A stretch of DNA of 64,000 nt, taken from positions 7,481,001 through 7,545,000 of the forward strand of contig NZ_CP095855.1 in NCBI RefSeq assembly GCF_023100805.1. The letters run 5' to 3'. The position numbers and the translations under genes are program-made. The notes below the pieces were generated by a model, which searched no databases, was not told the DNA's origin, and was given only the letters and a program-made list of their open reading frames with translations. The stretch comes from Chitinophaga filiformis (GTDB lineage: Bacteria; Bacteroidota; Bacteroidia; Chitinophagales; Chitinophagaceae). This document shows positions 36,557-45,331 of this stretch, in pieces. Every line of letters begins with the position of its first letter. Position 1 is the stretch's first letter.

Positions 36557-37114
36557 TTGTCAAATTCATCCTTACCGGAGGAGCGGAAACTATTGCAGCA
36601 GATAGCCAGGGGTGACGAGTCTGCTTATACACTTGTATTTAACCATTACAGCAAGCAGGTGTTTAATGTGGCCATGCTTTATCTGAAAGACACTATACCA
36701 GCACGGGAAGTCGTGCAGGAGATCTTTCTGAAAATATGGCTGAAGAGGGAAACTATGCCTGCCGTAGAAGACCTCACCGCCTATCTTTTTATCCTCACCC
36801 GCAATCATATATACGATAGTTTCAAAAAACAGGCAAGCCAGGTAAAAGCCCTGGACCATTTTGTGCTGCACCAGCCCAGCGTCGTAGAAGATACCGACCA
36901 TCGCCTCCAGGATCGCCAGTATGACCACCTGCTGGATAAAGTAGTATCCAGCCTTCCCCCTGAGCGGAAAAAGGTCTATATCGCGCGGAAAGAGGGCATG
37001 AGCAATGAAGAGATCTCTGTCAGGATGAATATTTCCATTCATACTGTCAAGAAACAGATGCAACTGGCCATGCAAACAGTAAGAAGTTTTGTGAAAGAAC
37101 AACTCCATATATAA
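36557..37114 (+). CDS. ECF sigma-70 factor (FecI-like) of plus-strand SusCD module
   Basis: 185 aa from a TTG at 36557 that gives SNSSLPEERKLLQQIARGDESAY, the usual start of this family. A longer frame from the ATG at 36491 adds 22 residues of poor coding character; the start is uncertain. Region 2 (about 10-80) holds VFNHYSKQVFNVAMLYLKD and AREVVQEIFLKIW, and region 4 (about 120-180) holds LPPERKKVYIARKEGMSNEE and an HTH ending VKKQMQLAMQTV. It would recruit RNA polymerase to the downstream SusC operon when released by the FecR-type anti-sigma encoded next. It is divergent from the GH43 gene. Confidence 0.88.
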   Translation: MSNSSLPEERKLLQQIARGDESAYTLVFNHYSKQVFNVAMLYLKDTIPAREVVQEIFLKIWLKRETMPAVEDLTAYLFILTRNHIYDSFKKQASQVKALDHFVLHQPSVVEDTDHRLQDRQYDHLLDKVVSSLPPERKKVYIARKEGMSNEEISVRMNISIHTVKKQMQLAMQTVRSFVKEQLHI

Positions 37115-37239
37115 GGCCCCACTATACAACCTATCTAACTAACTGAATATCATCTCCAAAAAAAATTTCAAGCCCGAATACTCCTTTCGTTTTCCCCGGT
37201 CGTCTTTATTCCTATCAACCAGTGCCAAACGAATCGTCT

Positions 37240-38421
37240 ATGACAATACCTGAAATAAAGCGATTGCTTGATAAGTATAAGCGTAACGAGATCAGTGAGG
37301 AGGAATATCTCCAGCTGATGCAGGAAGTCGCTGACGACGCCCATACATCCGCTATCAAGGCCGATATAATGGAGACATTATACGGGAAAGTACCTGATAT
37401 GGGATTAGCTGAGGACGAAGCAACTGCTATGCTGACTGGTATTTTCCAGGCTGGCCAGGCGGATGCCCATCGTTTACGGGTGGTGAGGCGCAAAAGGCTG
37501 GTATACGGTTCCCTGGCGGCTGCAGTAGTAGCAGGCATGATCGCTACCGGTGTCTATATGTCACTGCCCGGCAAACAGGCGGCCCCGGTAGCAGCTATAC
37601 GTCCGAAACCGCTGTTGCCTGGTTCGGATAAGGCGGTGCTCACCCTGGCAGATGGAACGGTTATACCGCTGGACAGTGCCAATAACGGTACGCTGGCACA
37701 GCAGGGCAGTACGCAGATCATGAACAGGAACGGAGCCCTCAGCTATAATGCAGGAGGACAGGCCGGCGAAGTGATGTACAATACCGTAGCGACGCCCCAC
37801 GGCGGTCAATACCAGCTAACCCTGGCTGACGGCAGCCGTGTATGGCTGAACGCTGCCAGCAGCATCCGTTTTCCCACGGCCTTTACAGGCAGTGAACGCC
37901 TTGTGGAGATCACCGGCGAGGTCTATTTCGAGGTCGCACAACAGCCTGAGCTGCCTTTCCGGGTGAAAGTGAATGATGTTCAGGTGAATGTTTTAGGTAC
38001 CAGCTTTAATATCATGGCCTACCAGGATGAACAGGCCATAAAAACCACACTGGTGGATGGTGCAGTGCAGCTGAAGCACGGCAACAGCTCCAGTGTATTA
38101 AAACCAGGATTACAGGCTACCCTTTCTGCCAGGGACGATCATTTTGTGATCGCCGCCGCCGATATGGAGGAGACGCTTGCCTGGAAGGAAGGCAAATTCC
38201 GTTTCAGGAACACAAATATCCGGACCATTATGCGACAGCTGTCGCGCTGGTATGACATCGATGTGAGCTACCAGGGAGATGTGTCGGATATAGACCTGAC
38301 AGGTATCATATCCCGCCGGGAAGAAGCCGGTAAGCTATTAAAAGCACTGGAGGCTACCCAAAGGGTACAATTCGAGGTGAACGGGAACAAAGTAACCGTG
38401 AAACCCGGGGAACAACAGTAA
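37240..38421 (+). CDS. FecR-type anti-sigma factor
   Basis: 393 aa from the ATG at 37240; a GTG at 37222 would add six residues. The N-terminal cytoplasmic part (about 1-85) binds the sigma factor and one membrane helix (about 87-107) follows. A periplasmic FecR domain (about 180-285) carries GGQYQLTLADGSRVWLNAASS and VEITGEVYFEV landmarks, and a C-terminal DUF4974-like STN partner domain (about 308-390) carries LRQLSRWYDI-type sequence (here MRQLSRWYDIDVSY). It relays the signal from the STN domain of the SusC encoded 189 bp downstream to the ECF sigma factor encoded upstream. Order and spacing match the standard sigma-FecR-SusC-SusD arrangement. Confidence 0.93.
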   Translation: MTIPEIKRLLDKYKRNEISEEEYLQLMQEVADDAHTSAIKADIMETLYGKVPDMGLAEDEATAMLTGIFQAGQADAHRLRVVRRKRLVYGSLAAAVVAGMIATGVYMSLPGKQAAPVAAIRPKPLLPGSDKAVLTLADGTVIPLDSANNGTLAQQGSTQIMNRNGALSYNAGGQAGEVMYNTVATPHGGQYQLTLADGSRVWLNAASSIRFPTAFTGSERLVEITGEVYFEVAQQPELPFRVKVNDVQVNVLGTSFNIMAYQDEQAIKTTLVDGAVQLKHGNSSSVLKPGLQATLSARDDHFVIAAADMEETLAWKEGKFRFRNTNIRTIMRQLSRWYDIDVSYQGDVSDIDLTGIISRREEAGKLLKALEATQRVQFEVNGNKVTVKPGEQQ

Positions 38422-38519
38422 ATCCCTTGCGACAAGGGGGACAACATTATGTAAAAACTAAAATTTCCAGTTATGGCCACGTAGAAAAAAATCACGTACT
38501 GTCAACTTTAGGTAGAAAA

Positions 38520-38547
38520 CCGGATTCCGACTGCCATCGGAACCCGG
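38520..38547. promoter_or_regulatory. CCGG hairpin upstream of STN-SusC
   Basis: CCGG-A-TTCCGA / TCGGAA-C-CCGG (10 of 11 pairs, 6-nt loop), ending 63 bp before the SusC ATG. A similar CCGGAAG/CTTCCGG hairpin lies 79 bp before the other STN-SusC gene. It may be a binding site or leader structure. Confidence 0.4.
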
Positions 38548-38610
38548 CACAAATGGCTACCAATTTCCTTAACGTTTGAAAATCGATTATTAAGCCAAGA
38601 ACACAAAAGT

Positions 38611-41600
38611 ATGGAACTACGCGAGACATGCAAGGCCTATCCGAGGAAGGGCTTCTTGCACAGTAAATTATTGTTGGTTATGAAATTAACTGCCATTTTA
38701 ACACTGGTGTTCTCTCTGAATCTGAGCGCCAGGTCTTATTCCCAAACAGTCACGATCGCAGGAAAACACCTTGCCTTGTACGATATCTTCAACAGTATCA
38801 GTAAACAGACTGGTTATGAGTTTGTTTACGACGAAAAACTGCTGCAGGGTACAGGTGCTGTAGATATCAATTTAAAATCGGCCAGCCTGTCTGAAGTGCT
38901 GGACAGATGCCTGAAAGATAAACCGCTCTCTTACACTATCATGGACAAGATCATCGTGATCCGTCCGAAAGCAGTGAAAAAAGAGACGCCCACCGCCATC
39001 CAGCCCGCGGCTGCCATTGAGGGTACTGTGGTGGATGCTACCGGTCAGCCCCTGCCTAACGTGGCTGTTCAGGTAAAAGGCACTACCCGTGGTGTACTGA
39101 CAGATGCCAAAGGACATTTCTCGCTCCAGGCAGAAAGCACCGATGTACTGGTGTTCAATTATGTTGGTTTTGAGAAAAAAGAGATCACGGTAGGCGGTCA
39201 GACCAACATCCAGGTTACGCTGACCGAATCCAATAAACAGCTGAATACTGTTGTAGTAACAGCGCTGGGCATCAAAAGATCAGAGAAATCTGTTACCTAT
39301 GCTACCCAGCAGGTAAGCGGTGTAGAGCTGACAAAAGCCAAAGACCCGAACCTGATCAATACCCTGAACGGTAAGGTAGCGGGTCTGACTATCTCTCAAA
39401 GCTCTTCCGGTGTGGGTGGTTCCGCAAAGGTGATCCTGCGCGGCGCTAAATCAGGTCTCGGAAGTAACCAGGCGCTTTACGTGGTAGACGGGGTGCCTAT
39501 GAACAACTCCCTGACTTCACAACCTAACAGCTCTTATGGTGGCAGCGGCGCTTATGATGGCGGCGACCCGATCTCCAACCTGAACCCGGATGACATTGAA
39601 AGCATCTCCACATTGAAAGGTGCTTCTGCTGCGGCCCTTTACGGTAGCCAGGGCGCCAATGGCGTGATCCTGATCACCACAAAAAGTGGCAAAGCCGGCC
39701 GCACGGTAGTCAACTTCTCATCCAGCCTGACCCTTAGCAATATAGCCTACAAGCCTGAATTCCAGAACAGCTACGGTCAGACCAACGCCACCAACACACA
39801 GAGCTGGGGTAGTAAAATATCCGGTGGTAAAGATAACCTGTCATCTTTCTTCCAGACGGGCCAGAACCTGACCAACTCTATCAGCCTGGCAGGTGGTTCT
39901 GACAAGATGCAGACCTATTTCTCTTACGCCAATACTTCTGCAAAAGGTATTCAGCCTACGAATAAACTGTCCCGTAATAACATCACTTTCAAAGAAACAG
40001 GACATTTTCTGAATGATAAACTGACTGCAGAAGCTGATGTTAACTATGTCAATCAGACGATTGACAATACGATCCTGAGTGGCTTCTATTTTAACCCGCT
40101 GACTGGCCTGTACCTCTTCCCACGTGGAAAAGACCTGCAGCCGTACAAGGACAATTACGAAGTATTCGATCCTACCAGGCGCCTCATGGTGCAGAACTGG
40201 CCGTTCAACGAAGATGTGCAGCAGAACCCCTGGTGGATCATTCACCGCGATCCGAACACCCTTGACCGCAACCGCCTGCTGATGAACGCCAGCCTGAAAT
40301 ACGATGTGAACAAATGGCTGAACATCACCGCACGTGGAAGCATGGACAGGATCAACGATGTATTTGAGCAGAAAATATATGCCGGTACCATCCAAACCCT
40401 CTCTCCCGCCAATGGTGTGTATGTATACAGCAATACCACTACCAATCAGCAGTATGGTGACCTGCTGGCCAATTTCGACATACCGGTAGGCGACAAGATC
40501 CGTATCACCGGTGTGCTGGGCGGAAGCATCAGGGACGTAGTGACCAAAGGCGAGAAATTCAATTCCGGACAGGATGGTCTGAACATTCCTAACCTTTTCG
40601 TGATCCAGAACTTCAAAACCTTCAATCCGCTGAACTCCGGTACCTTACAGGAAAATCACAGCCAGGTGCAATCCGTTTTCGGTAGTGCCAACATCTCCTA
40701 CAAGGACTGGGCATACCTGGACCTGACCGCACGTAATGACTGGGCCTCCAACCTGGCCTTTACGCCTTCCGGTTCTTACTTTTACCCTTCTGTAGGTCTG
40801 AACGTGATCCTGAGCCAGGTAGCTAAACTGCCTGCGTTCATCAGCTTTGCCAAAGTACGAGGTTCCTTCGCACAGGTGGGCAATTCTCCACTGGCTTACC
40901 AGTCTAACCCTGCTCTGTATAACTTCAGCGCGGGTGGCGGCTTCAGTCTGAACACCACGGCTCCTTTCACTGATCTGAAACCAGAAAAGACCAATTCACT
41001 GGAGTTCGGTACAGAATGGCATTTCTTTGAGAACAGGCTGGGTGTAGATGTGACATACTATAAGACCAATACCAAGAACCAGACTTTACAGATCAGGGCT
41101 CCGCAGGGATCTTTCTATGATAACTTCTTCATCAATGCCGGTAATATCCAGAACCAGGGTGTGGAAGCTATTGTACGTTATGAAGTGTTACGTGATACCA
41201 AGCTGAAATGGAACACCAGCATAAACTTCTCTACGAATAAGAATAAGATTATCGAATTGTCTCCTAACGCGCCTGAGTTTACACTGAGTGGTGCATCCGG
41301 ATCCAACTATGTATCTAAATTCAAGGTAGGCGGTTCTTTTGGAGACATTTATGGTACCGTATTGCAGCGTGATGCACAGGGTCGTGTCATGATCGATGCA
41401 AACGGTAATCCGATCAAGCAGGGCGGTGACTTCGTATACCTGGGTAACTCTAATACCAGGTGGCAATTGGGATGGAACAACAACCTGCAGTATAAAGATT
41501 TCAACCTGTCTTTCCTGATCGATGGCAAATTCGGTGGTAAGGTAATGTCTATCACCCAGTCCATGATGGACCAGTATGGCGTATCCAAAGTGAGCGGCGA

Positions 41601-41970
41601 AGCACGTGATGCAGGCGGCGTTGCAGTGAATGGTGTTGATCCTAACGGCAATGCTGTATCCAAAGTAGATGCACAGAAATGGTACTCAACTATTGGTGGC
41701 CGTGAAGCAGCTTCCGGAGAATATATGTACAGCGCTACTACTGTACGCCTGCGCGAGGTTGCACTGGGTTATACCATCCCTGTAAAGAATACCAGCTTCG
41801 TGAAAGCATTGAAATTATCACTGACCGGACGTAACCTGGTGTATTTCTCCAAGAAAGCGCCATTCGATCCTGAGTTGACAATGTCGACTGCCAACGGTCT
41901 GTCAGGCGTGGATATCTTCATGCCTCCTGCTACCCGCAACTACGGCCTGTCACTGAATGCTACCTTCTAA
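38611..41970 (+). CDS. STN-domain SusC transporter, plus-strand module
   Basis: 1119 aa. A 23-residue cytoplasmic extension precedes VMKLTAILTLVFSL, the signal helix. Then come an STN signalling domain (about 50-118), a carboxypeptidase-regulatory-like domain (about 136-206), the SusC signature and plug (about 225-345, with GASAAALYGSQGANGVILITT) and the barrel. The STN domain contacts the FecR periplasmic domain, so this transporter also senses its ligand. The other STN-SusC in the window has the same 23-residue extension before VMKLT and the same ACAAAAGT immediately before the ATG, which supports this start. SusD follows 26 bp downstream. The module carries no glycosidase on its own strand. 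Confidence 0.95.
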   Translation: MELRETCKAYPRKGFLHSKLLLVMKLTAILTLVFSLNLSARSYSQTVTIAGKHLALYDIFNSISKQTGYEFVYDEKLLQGTGAVDINLKSASLSEVLDRCLKDKPLSYTIMDKIIVIRPKAVKKETPTAIQPAAAIEGTVVDATGQPLPNVAVQVKGTTRGVLTDAKGHFSLQAESTDVLVFNYVGFEKKEITVGGQTNIQVTLTESNKQLNTVVVTALGIKRSEKSVTYATQQVSGVELTKAKDPNLINTLNGKVAGLTISQSSSGVGGSAKVILRGAKSGLGSNQALYVVDGVPMNNSLTSQPNSSYGGSGAYDGGDPISNLNPDDIESISTLKGASAAALYGSQGANGVILITTKSGKAGRTVVNFSSSLTLSNIAYKPEFQNSYGQTNATNTQSWGSKISGGKDNLSSFFQTGQNLTNSISLAGGSDKMQTYFSYANTSAKGIQPTNKLSRNNITFKETGHFLNDKLTAEADVNYVNQTIDNTILSGFYFNPLTGLYLFPRGKDLQPYKDNYEVFDPTRRLMVQNWPFNEDVQQNPWWIIHRDPNTLDRNRLLMNASLKYDVNKWLNITARGSMDRINDVFEQKIYAGTIQTLSPANGVYVYSNTTTNQQYGDLLANFDIPVGDKIRITGVLGGSIRDVVTKGEKFNSGQDGLNIPNLFVIQNFKTFNPLNSGTLQENHSQVQSVFGSANISYKDWAYLDLTARNDWASNLAFTPSGSYFYPSVGLNVILSQVAKLPAFISFAKVRGSFAQVGNSPLAYQSNPALYNFSAGGGFSLNTTAPFTDLKPEKTNSLEFGTEWHFFENRLGVDVTYYKTNTKNQTLQIRAPQGSFYDNFFINAGNIQNQGVEAIVRYEVLRDTKLKWNTSINFSTNKNKIIELSPNAPEFTLSGASGSNYVSKFKVGGSFGDIYGTVLQRDAQGRVMIDANGNPIKQGGDFVYLGNSNTRWQLGWNNNLQYKDFNLSFLIDGKFGGKVMSITQSMMDQYGVSKVSGEARDAGGVAVNGVDPNGNAVSKVDAQKWYSTIGGREAASGEYMYSATTVRLREVALGYTIPVKNTSFVKALKLSLTGRNLVYFSKKAPFDPELTMSTANGLSGVDIFMPPATRNYGLSLNATF

Positions 41971-41996
41971 TCATTGTTGCCATTAAACTGAAGAAA

Positions 41997-43628
41997 ATGA
42001 AACGTTACTATATAAAAAGCATGTGGGCTATTGCAGCAGCAGTATTGCTGGGAGCCAGTGCGTGTACGAAGAACTTTGAAGTATACAACCAGGACAATAC
42101 CGGCATTACTCCGGACGACCTGAAGGGAGATTTTAATGATATCGGTGCATTCCTTACAAGGGCACAGCGTTCTATTATCAACTTTTCTGATGGTGGGGAT
42201 CCCAACTCTTACCAGTTACAACAAAATCTGAATGCTGACTGCTATTCAGGTTATTTTATGTCGCCCAACCCATTTAACGGCGGACAAAACAACCTGTCCT
42301 ACTCGCTTATAAGCGGCTGGAATGGTGAGCCTTTCAAGGTAGGTTACCTCAATATCATGTCTTCTGTGAGCAAGCTGCGTTTAAGTGGTGTCGATACGGC
42401 TTATCCTGCAGTATGGGCTGTAGCGCAGATAGTGCAGATAACCGGTATGAGCCGTGTTACCGACATCTATGGTCCTATTCCCTACAGTAAGGTGGGTACC
42501 AGCAAGAGCGCTATTCCGTACGACAGCCAGGAAGATGTGTACAAACGTTTCTTCCTGGAGCTGGACACTGCTACCAATAACCTGCGTACACAGGTCGCCG
42601 GTAACGGAAAGCCATTGCCCTTCGCTTTTTCCAGATTTGACCTCGTATACGATGGTGATTTCACAAAGTGGTTACAATATGCTAACAGCCTCCGTTTACG
42701 CCTCGCTATGCATATCGTGAAAGCTGCTCCCGAACTGGCAAAGGAACAGGCCGAAAAAGCCCTGGATCCGGCCAACGGCGGTGTGATCACGGGTAATGCA
42801 GGCAATATGAAAGTAAAGGTATCGGGCTCAGGCTTTAGTAATCCACTGGTGTTTATAGCACAGAACTGGCTGGATATCCGTATCGGTGCGTCTATTCAAA
42901 GCTATATGAGCGGTTACAATGATCCGCGCATCGGCAAATATTTTGACAAGTCTACCGATCCTGCGTTTCCTTCCCGCTACCAGGGCATCCGAATAGGCTC
43001 TGTCAATGGCAATGTGTCCAAAGGAGATTATACCGGGTATTCTTCGTTGAACCTGACAGGCAGTACGCCGTCCTTCTCTATCACCACTCCTGTACAGATC
43101 ATGACTGCTGCAGAAGTATACTTCCTGAGAGCAGAGGCTGCCCTGCGTAACTGGGCAAATGCAGGTAGTGATGTACAAACACTATATAACCAGGGCATCA
43201 CTACTTCGATGGAACAATGGGGCGCAAATGCCGGTGCTTATCTCAACGATAATACCAGCACACCTGCCGGCTATACAGATCCAAAGAACAGCGCAAACAA
43301 TGCAGCAGCGCCTTCTGCCATCACCATCAAGTGGGATGATGCAGCAAGCCCTGAAGCAAAAATGGAACGTCTCATTACACAGAAATGGATCGCTATGTTC
43401 CCTGAAGGCCAGGAAGCCTGGACAGAATTCCGCCGCACAGGGTATCCTAAACTGTTCCCTGTCGTGAACAATTTCAGCGGTGGTGTCATCAGCAGTACTA
43501 CCCAGATCAGACGCTTACCCTTCCCACAGAACGAGTATAACACCAACAGCGCGGAAGTGGCCAAGGCTATTGTGTTGCTGAAAGGCGCCGACAATGGTGC
43601 AACAAGATTATGGTGGGATGTACAATAA
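41997..43628 (+). CDS. SusD/RagB-like surface lipoprotein (SusD_2 type)
   Basis: 543 aa. The lipoprotein signal ends at LLGASAC (Cys23), followed by TKNFEVYNQDNTGITPDD. It has the SusD_2 pattern: SRVTDIYGPIPYSKV in the first TPR region, MTAAEVYFLRAEAALRNW at about 360-378, WIAMFPEGQEAWTEFRRTGYP (landmark), and the C-terminal TRLWWDVQ. It would cap the SusC pore encoded 26 bp upstream. The terminus WWDVQ is nearly the same as in the 29878-31473 SusD, so these two belong to the same subgroup, distinct from the RagB-type proteins at 18583 and 48641. Confidence 0.94.
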   Translation: MKRYYIKSMWAIAAAVLLGASACTKNFEVYNQDNTGITPDDLKGDFNDIGAFLTRAQRSIINFSDGGDPNSYQLQQNLNADCYSGYFMSPNPFNGGQNNLSYSLISGWNGEPFKVGYLNIMSSVSKLRLSGVDTAYPAVWAVAQIVQITGMSRVTDIYGPIPYSKVGTSKSAIPYDSQEDVYKRFFLELDTATNNLRTQVAGNGKPLPFAFSRFDLVYDGDFTKWLQYANSLRLRLAMHIVKAAPELAKEQAEKALDPANGGVITGNAGNMKVKVSGSGFSNPLVFIAQNWLDIRIGASIQSYMSGYNDPRIGKYFDKSTDPAFPSRYQGIRIGSVNGNVSKGDYTGYSSLNLTGSTPSFSITTPVQIMTAAEVYFLRAEAALRNWANAGSDVQTLYNQGITTSMEQWGANAGAYLNDNTSTPAGYTDPKNSANNAAAPSAITIKWDDAASPEAKMERLITQKWIAMFPEGQEAWTEFRRTGYPKLFPVVNNFSGGVISSTTQIRRLPFPQNEYNTNSAEVAKAIVLLKGADNGATRLWWDVQ

Positions 43629-43730
43629 TACGGGTTGTTAAGAATGTCAATATTGTGAATGTATCGTTATAAATGGAAACCATCAGTTGGGAATTAAGAA
43701 TCACTGACTGGACTAAAGAGTGAAGAACAG

Positions 43731-43769
43731 GAAGCCGTCTCAATTCGTTTTGAGGCGGCTTCTTTTTTG
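43731..43769 (+). terminator. Terminator of the plus-strand module
   Basis: GAAGCCGTCTCAA pairs with TTGAGGCGGCTTC (one mismatch) with a 6-nt loop and a T6 tail. Confidence 0.85.
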
Positions 43770-43806
43770 TGGATATTCAGTCGGATATAATACGGAGATA
43801 CCCGCA

Positions 43807-43834
43807 TAAAAAAGCCTCCGCAAAGGGAGGCTTT
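43807..43834 (-). terminator. Terminator of the minus-strand enzyme operon
   Basis: On the minus strand AAGCCTCC pairs with GGAGGCTT around a 6-nt loop, then TTTT. With 43731-43769 it forms back-to-back terminators between converging operons. Confidence 0.85.
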
Positions 43835-43854
43835 CCATTTGGTACAAGGATATC

Positions 43855-45312
43855 CTATTCTATTATCAGTGTTGCGATTGAATGTGGCAGGCTCGTTGCG
43901 GCAGCTGCTTCACCCTTGATCCACAACTTGTAAGGGATCTCTTTTGATGACATGTTCAACACAACAACTGCGAGCTTACCGTCTTTGTTAACGAAAGCGG
44001 TTGTCTCCAGGTCTGTTCTGTTGGATGATGCGATCACACGTTTTGCTCCCGGGCGGATGAACTTAGAAAAGTGCCCCAGGTAATAATAAGCGTTGGTATA
44101 GATCAGTTCACCTGTCTTTGTATCTGCATGCACCGGTGCAAAGCAGAAGTTACCAACGTGATTAGGACCGCCATTTTCATCCAGCAGGATGTTCCAGTCT
44201 GTCCAGGCAACGGTACCGTTGTTGAAGTCATTGACCATCGAGTGACCATAACGCTCACCGATGAACCATTCATTGATACGCTCCCGCTTGAAAGACTCGA
44301 TACACCCTTCGGTAAAGATCAGGTGCTTGTCGGGGAAAGTTTCTGCCACACGGCGTACATTGTCAAACATCATGGTACTACCCGTCCAGGTCTCATACCA
44401 GTGATAACCAATGCCCCAGACATATTTTGCAGCCGCTGGATCTTCCAGGATAGTGCTGGCGCGCTGATACACCTGATCGCGATTATGATCCCAGGCTATC
44501 AGTTTCTTTGCAGCCAATCCCTGTTTCTGTAAGGTAGGACCTAAGTAACGTTTGATAAAATCCCTCTCTTCTTCGGCAGAGTAGTTGCAGGATTCCCACT
44601 TCTGTTTTGCCATCGGTTCATTCTGAACAGAAAGTCCCCATACCGGGATGCCCAGTGACTCATAAGTTTTGATAAACTTCACAAAGAAGTTCGCCCATGA
44701 CTGGTAATACTTTGGCAACAGTTTACCACCATGCAGCATATCGTTGTTGTCCTTCATCCAGGCCGGAGGGCTCCAGGGGCTTACATACAATGGCAATTTT
44801 CCTCCTGCGGCGGTTATAGCCGCTTTAATGAAAGGAATGCGGTATTGCATATCGTGCGCTACACTGAATGTTCTCAGTAAGCTATCATTGTCCTTTACAT
44901 AGCTGTAAGAATCGCTGGAGAAATCGCAGCTCTGTATATTGGTCCTGGCCAATGTGTACCCAATGCCCTCTACCGGATCATAATACGCCTTCATCAGTTC
45001 TGCTCTCTTCTGGTTGGGCATTTTAGCCCATGTTTCAGCAGCGGCATCGGTGAGTGCGCCACCAATACCCAACAGCGTCTGGAAACGCTTTGCAGGGTCT
45101 ACAAAGATGCACACTTCTGTTTCAAGCGGCTGTTTCATGGGAGCAAAAGATAAAGTGCCCGTTTCGGTCAACCGGAGTTTGGTATTCTCTGCCGTGGTGT
45201 ATACAGTAACACCTTTACGTGTAGTGGAATCTTTTCCATTATGCAGGGCTTCGCTCTTCGCGTAACCGGCGTAAGCCACCAGCAACAGCCCTATCAATGC
45301 GAATTTTCTCAT
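43855..45312 (-). CDS. GH30-family glycosidase (periplasmic or secreted)
   Basis: 485 aa with a cleavable type I signal peptide (1-18, ending GYA) and no lipobox. It is a GH30 (beta/alpha)8 barrel with flanking beta domain: acid/base Glu232 in SVQNEPM, nucleophile Glu335 in IFTEGCIE, plus SPWSPPAWMK (178-187) and the C-terminal beta domain from about 400. GH30 enzymes include beta-1,6-glucanases and beta-glucosylceramidases. Beside GH16 a beta-1,6-glucanase or beta-glucosidase role is favoured. It differs from the second GH30 by lacking a lipid anchor, so it may act in the periplasm on imported oligosaccharides. Confidence 0.92.
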   Translation of the reverse strand: MRKFALIGLLLVAYAGYAKSEALHNGKDSTTRKGVTVYTTAENTKLRLTETGTLSFAPMKQPLETEVCIFVDPAKRFQTLLGIGGALTDAAAETWAKMPNQKRAELMKAYYDPVEGIGYTLARTNIQSCDFSSDSYSYVKDNDSLLRTFSVAHDMQYRIPFIKAAITAAGGKLPLYVSPWSPPAWMKDNNDMLHGGKLLPKYYQSWANFFVKFIKTYESLGIPVWGLSVQNEPMAKQKWESCNYSAEEERDFIKRYLGPTLQKQGLAAKKLIAWDHNRDQVYQRASTILEDPAAAKYVWGIGYHWYETWTGSTMMFDNVRRVAETFPDKHLIFTEGCIESFKRERINEWFIGERYGHSMVNDFNNGTVAWTDWNILLDENGGPNHVGNFCFAPVHADTKTGELIYTNAYYYLGHFSKFIRPGAKRVIASSNRTDLETTAFVNKDGKLAVVVLNMSSKEIPYKLWIKGEAAAATSLPHSIATLIIE

Positions 45313-45331
45313 TTATAAACGATGTTAGAAT

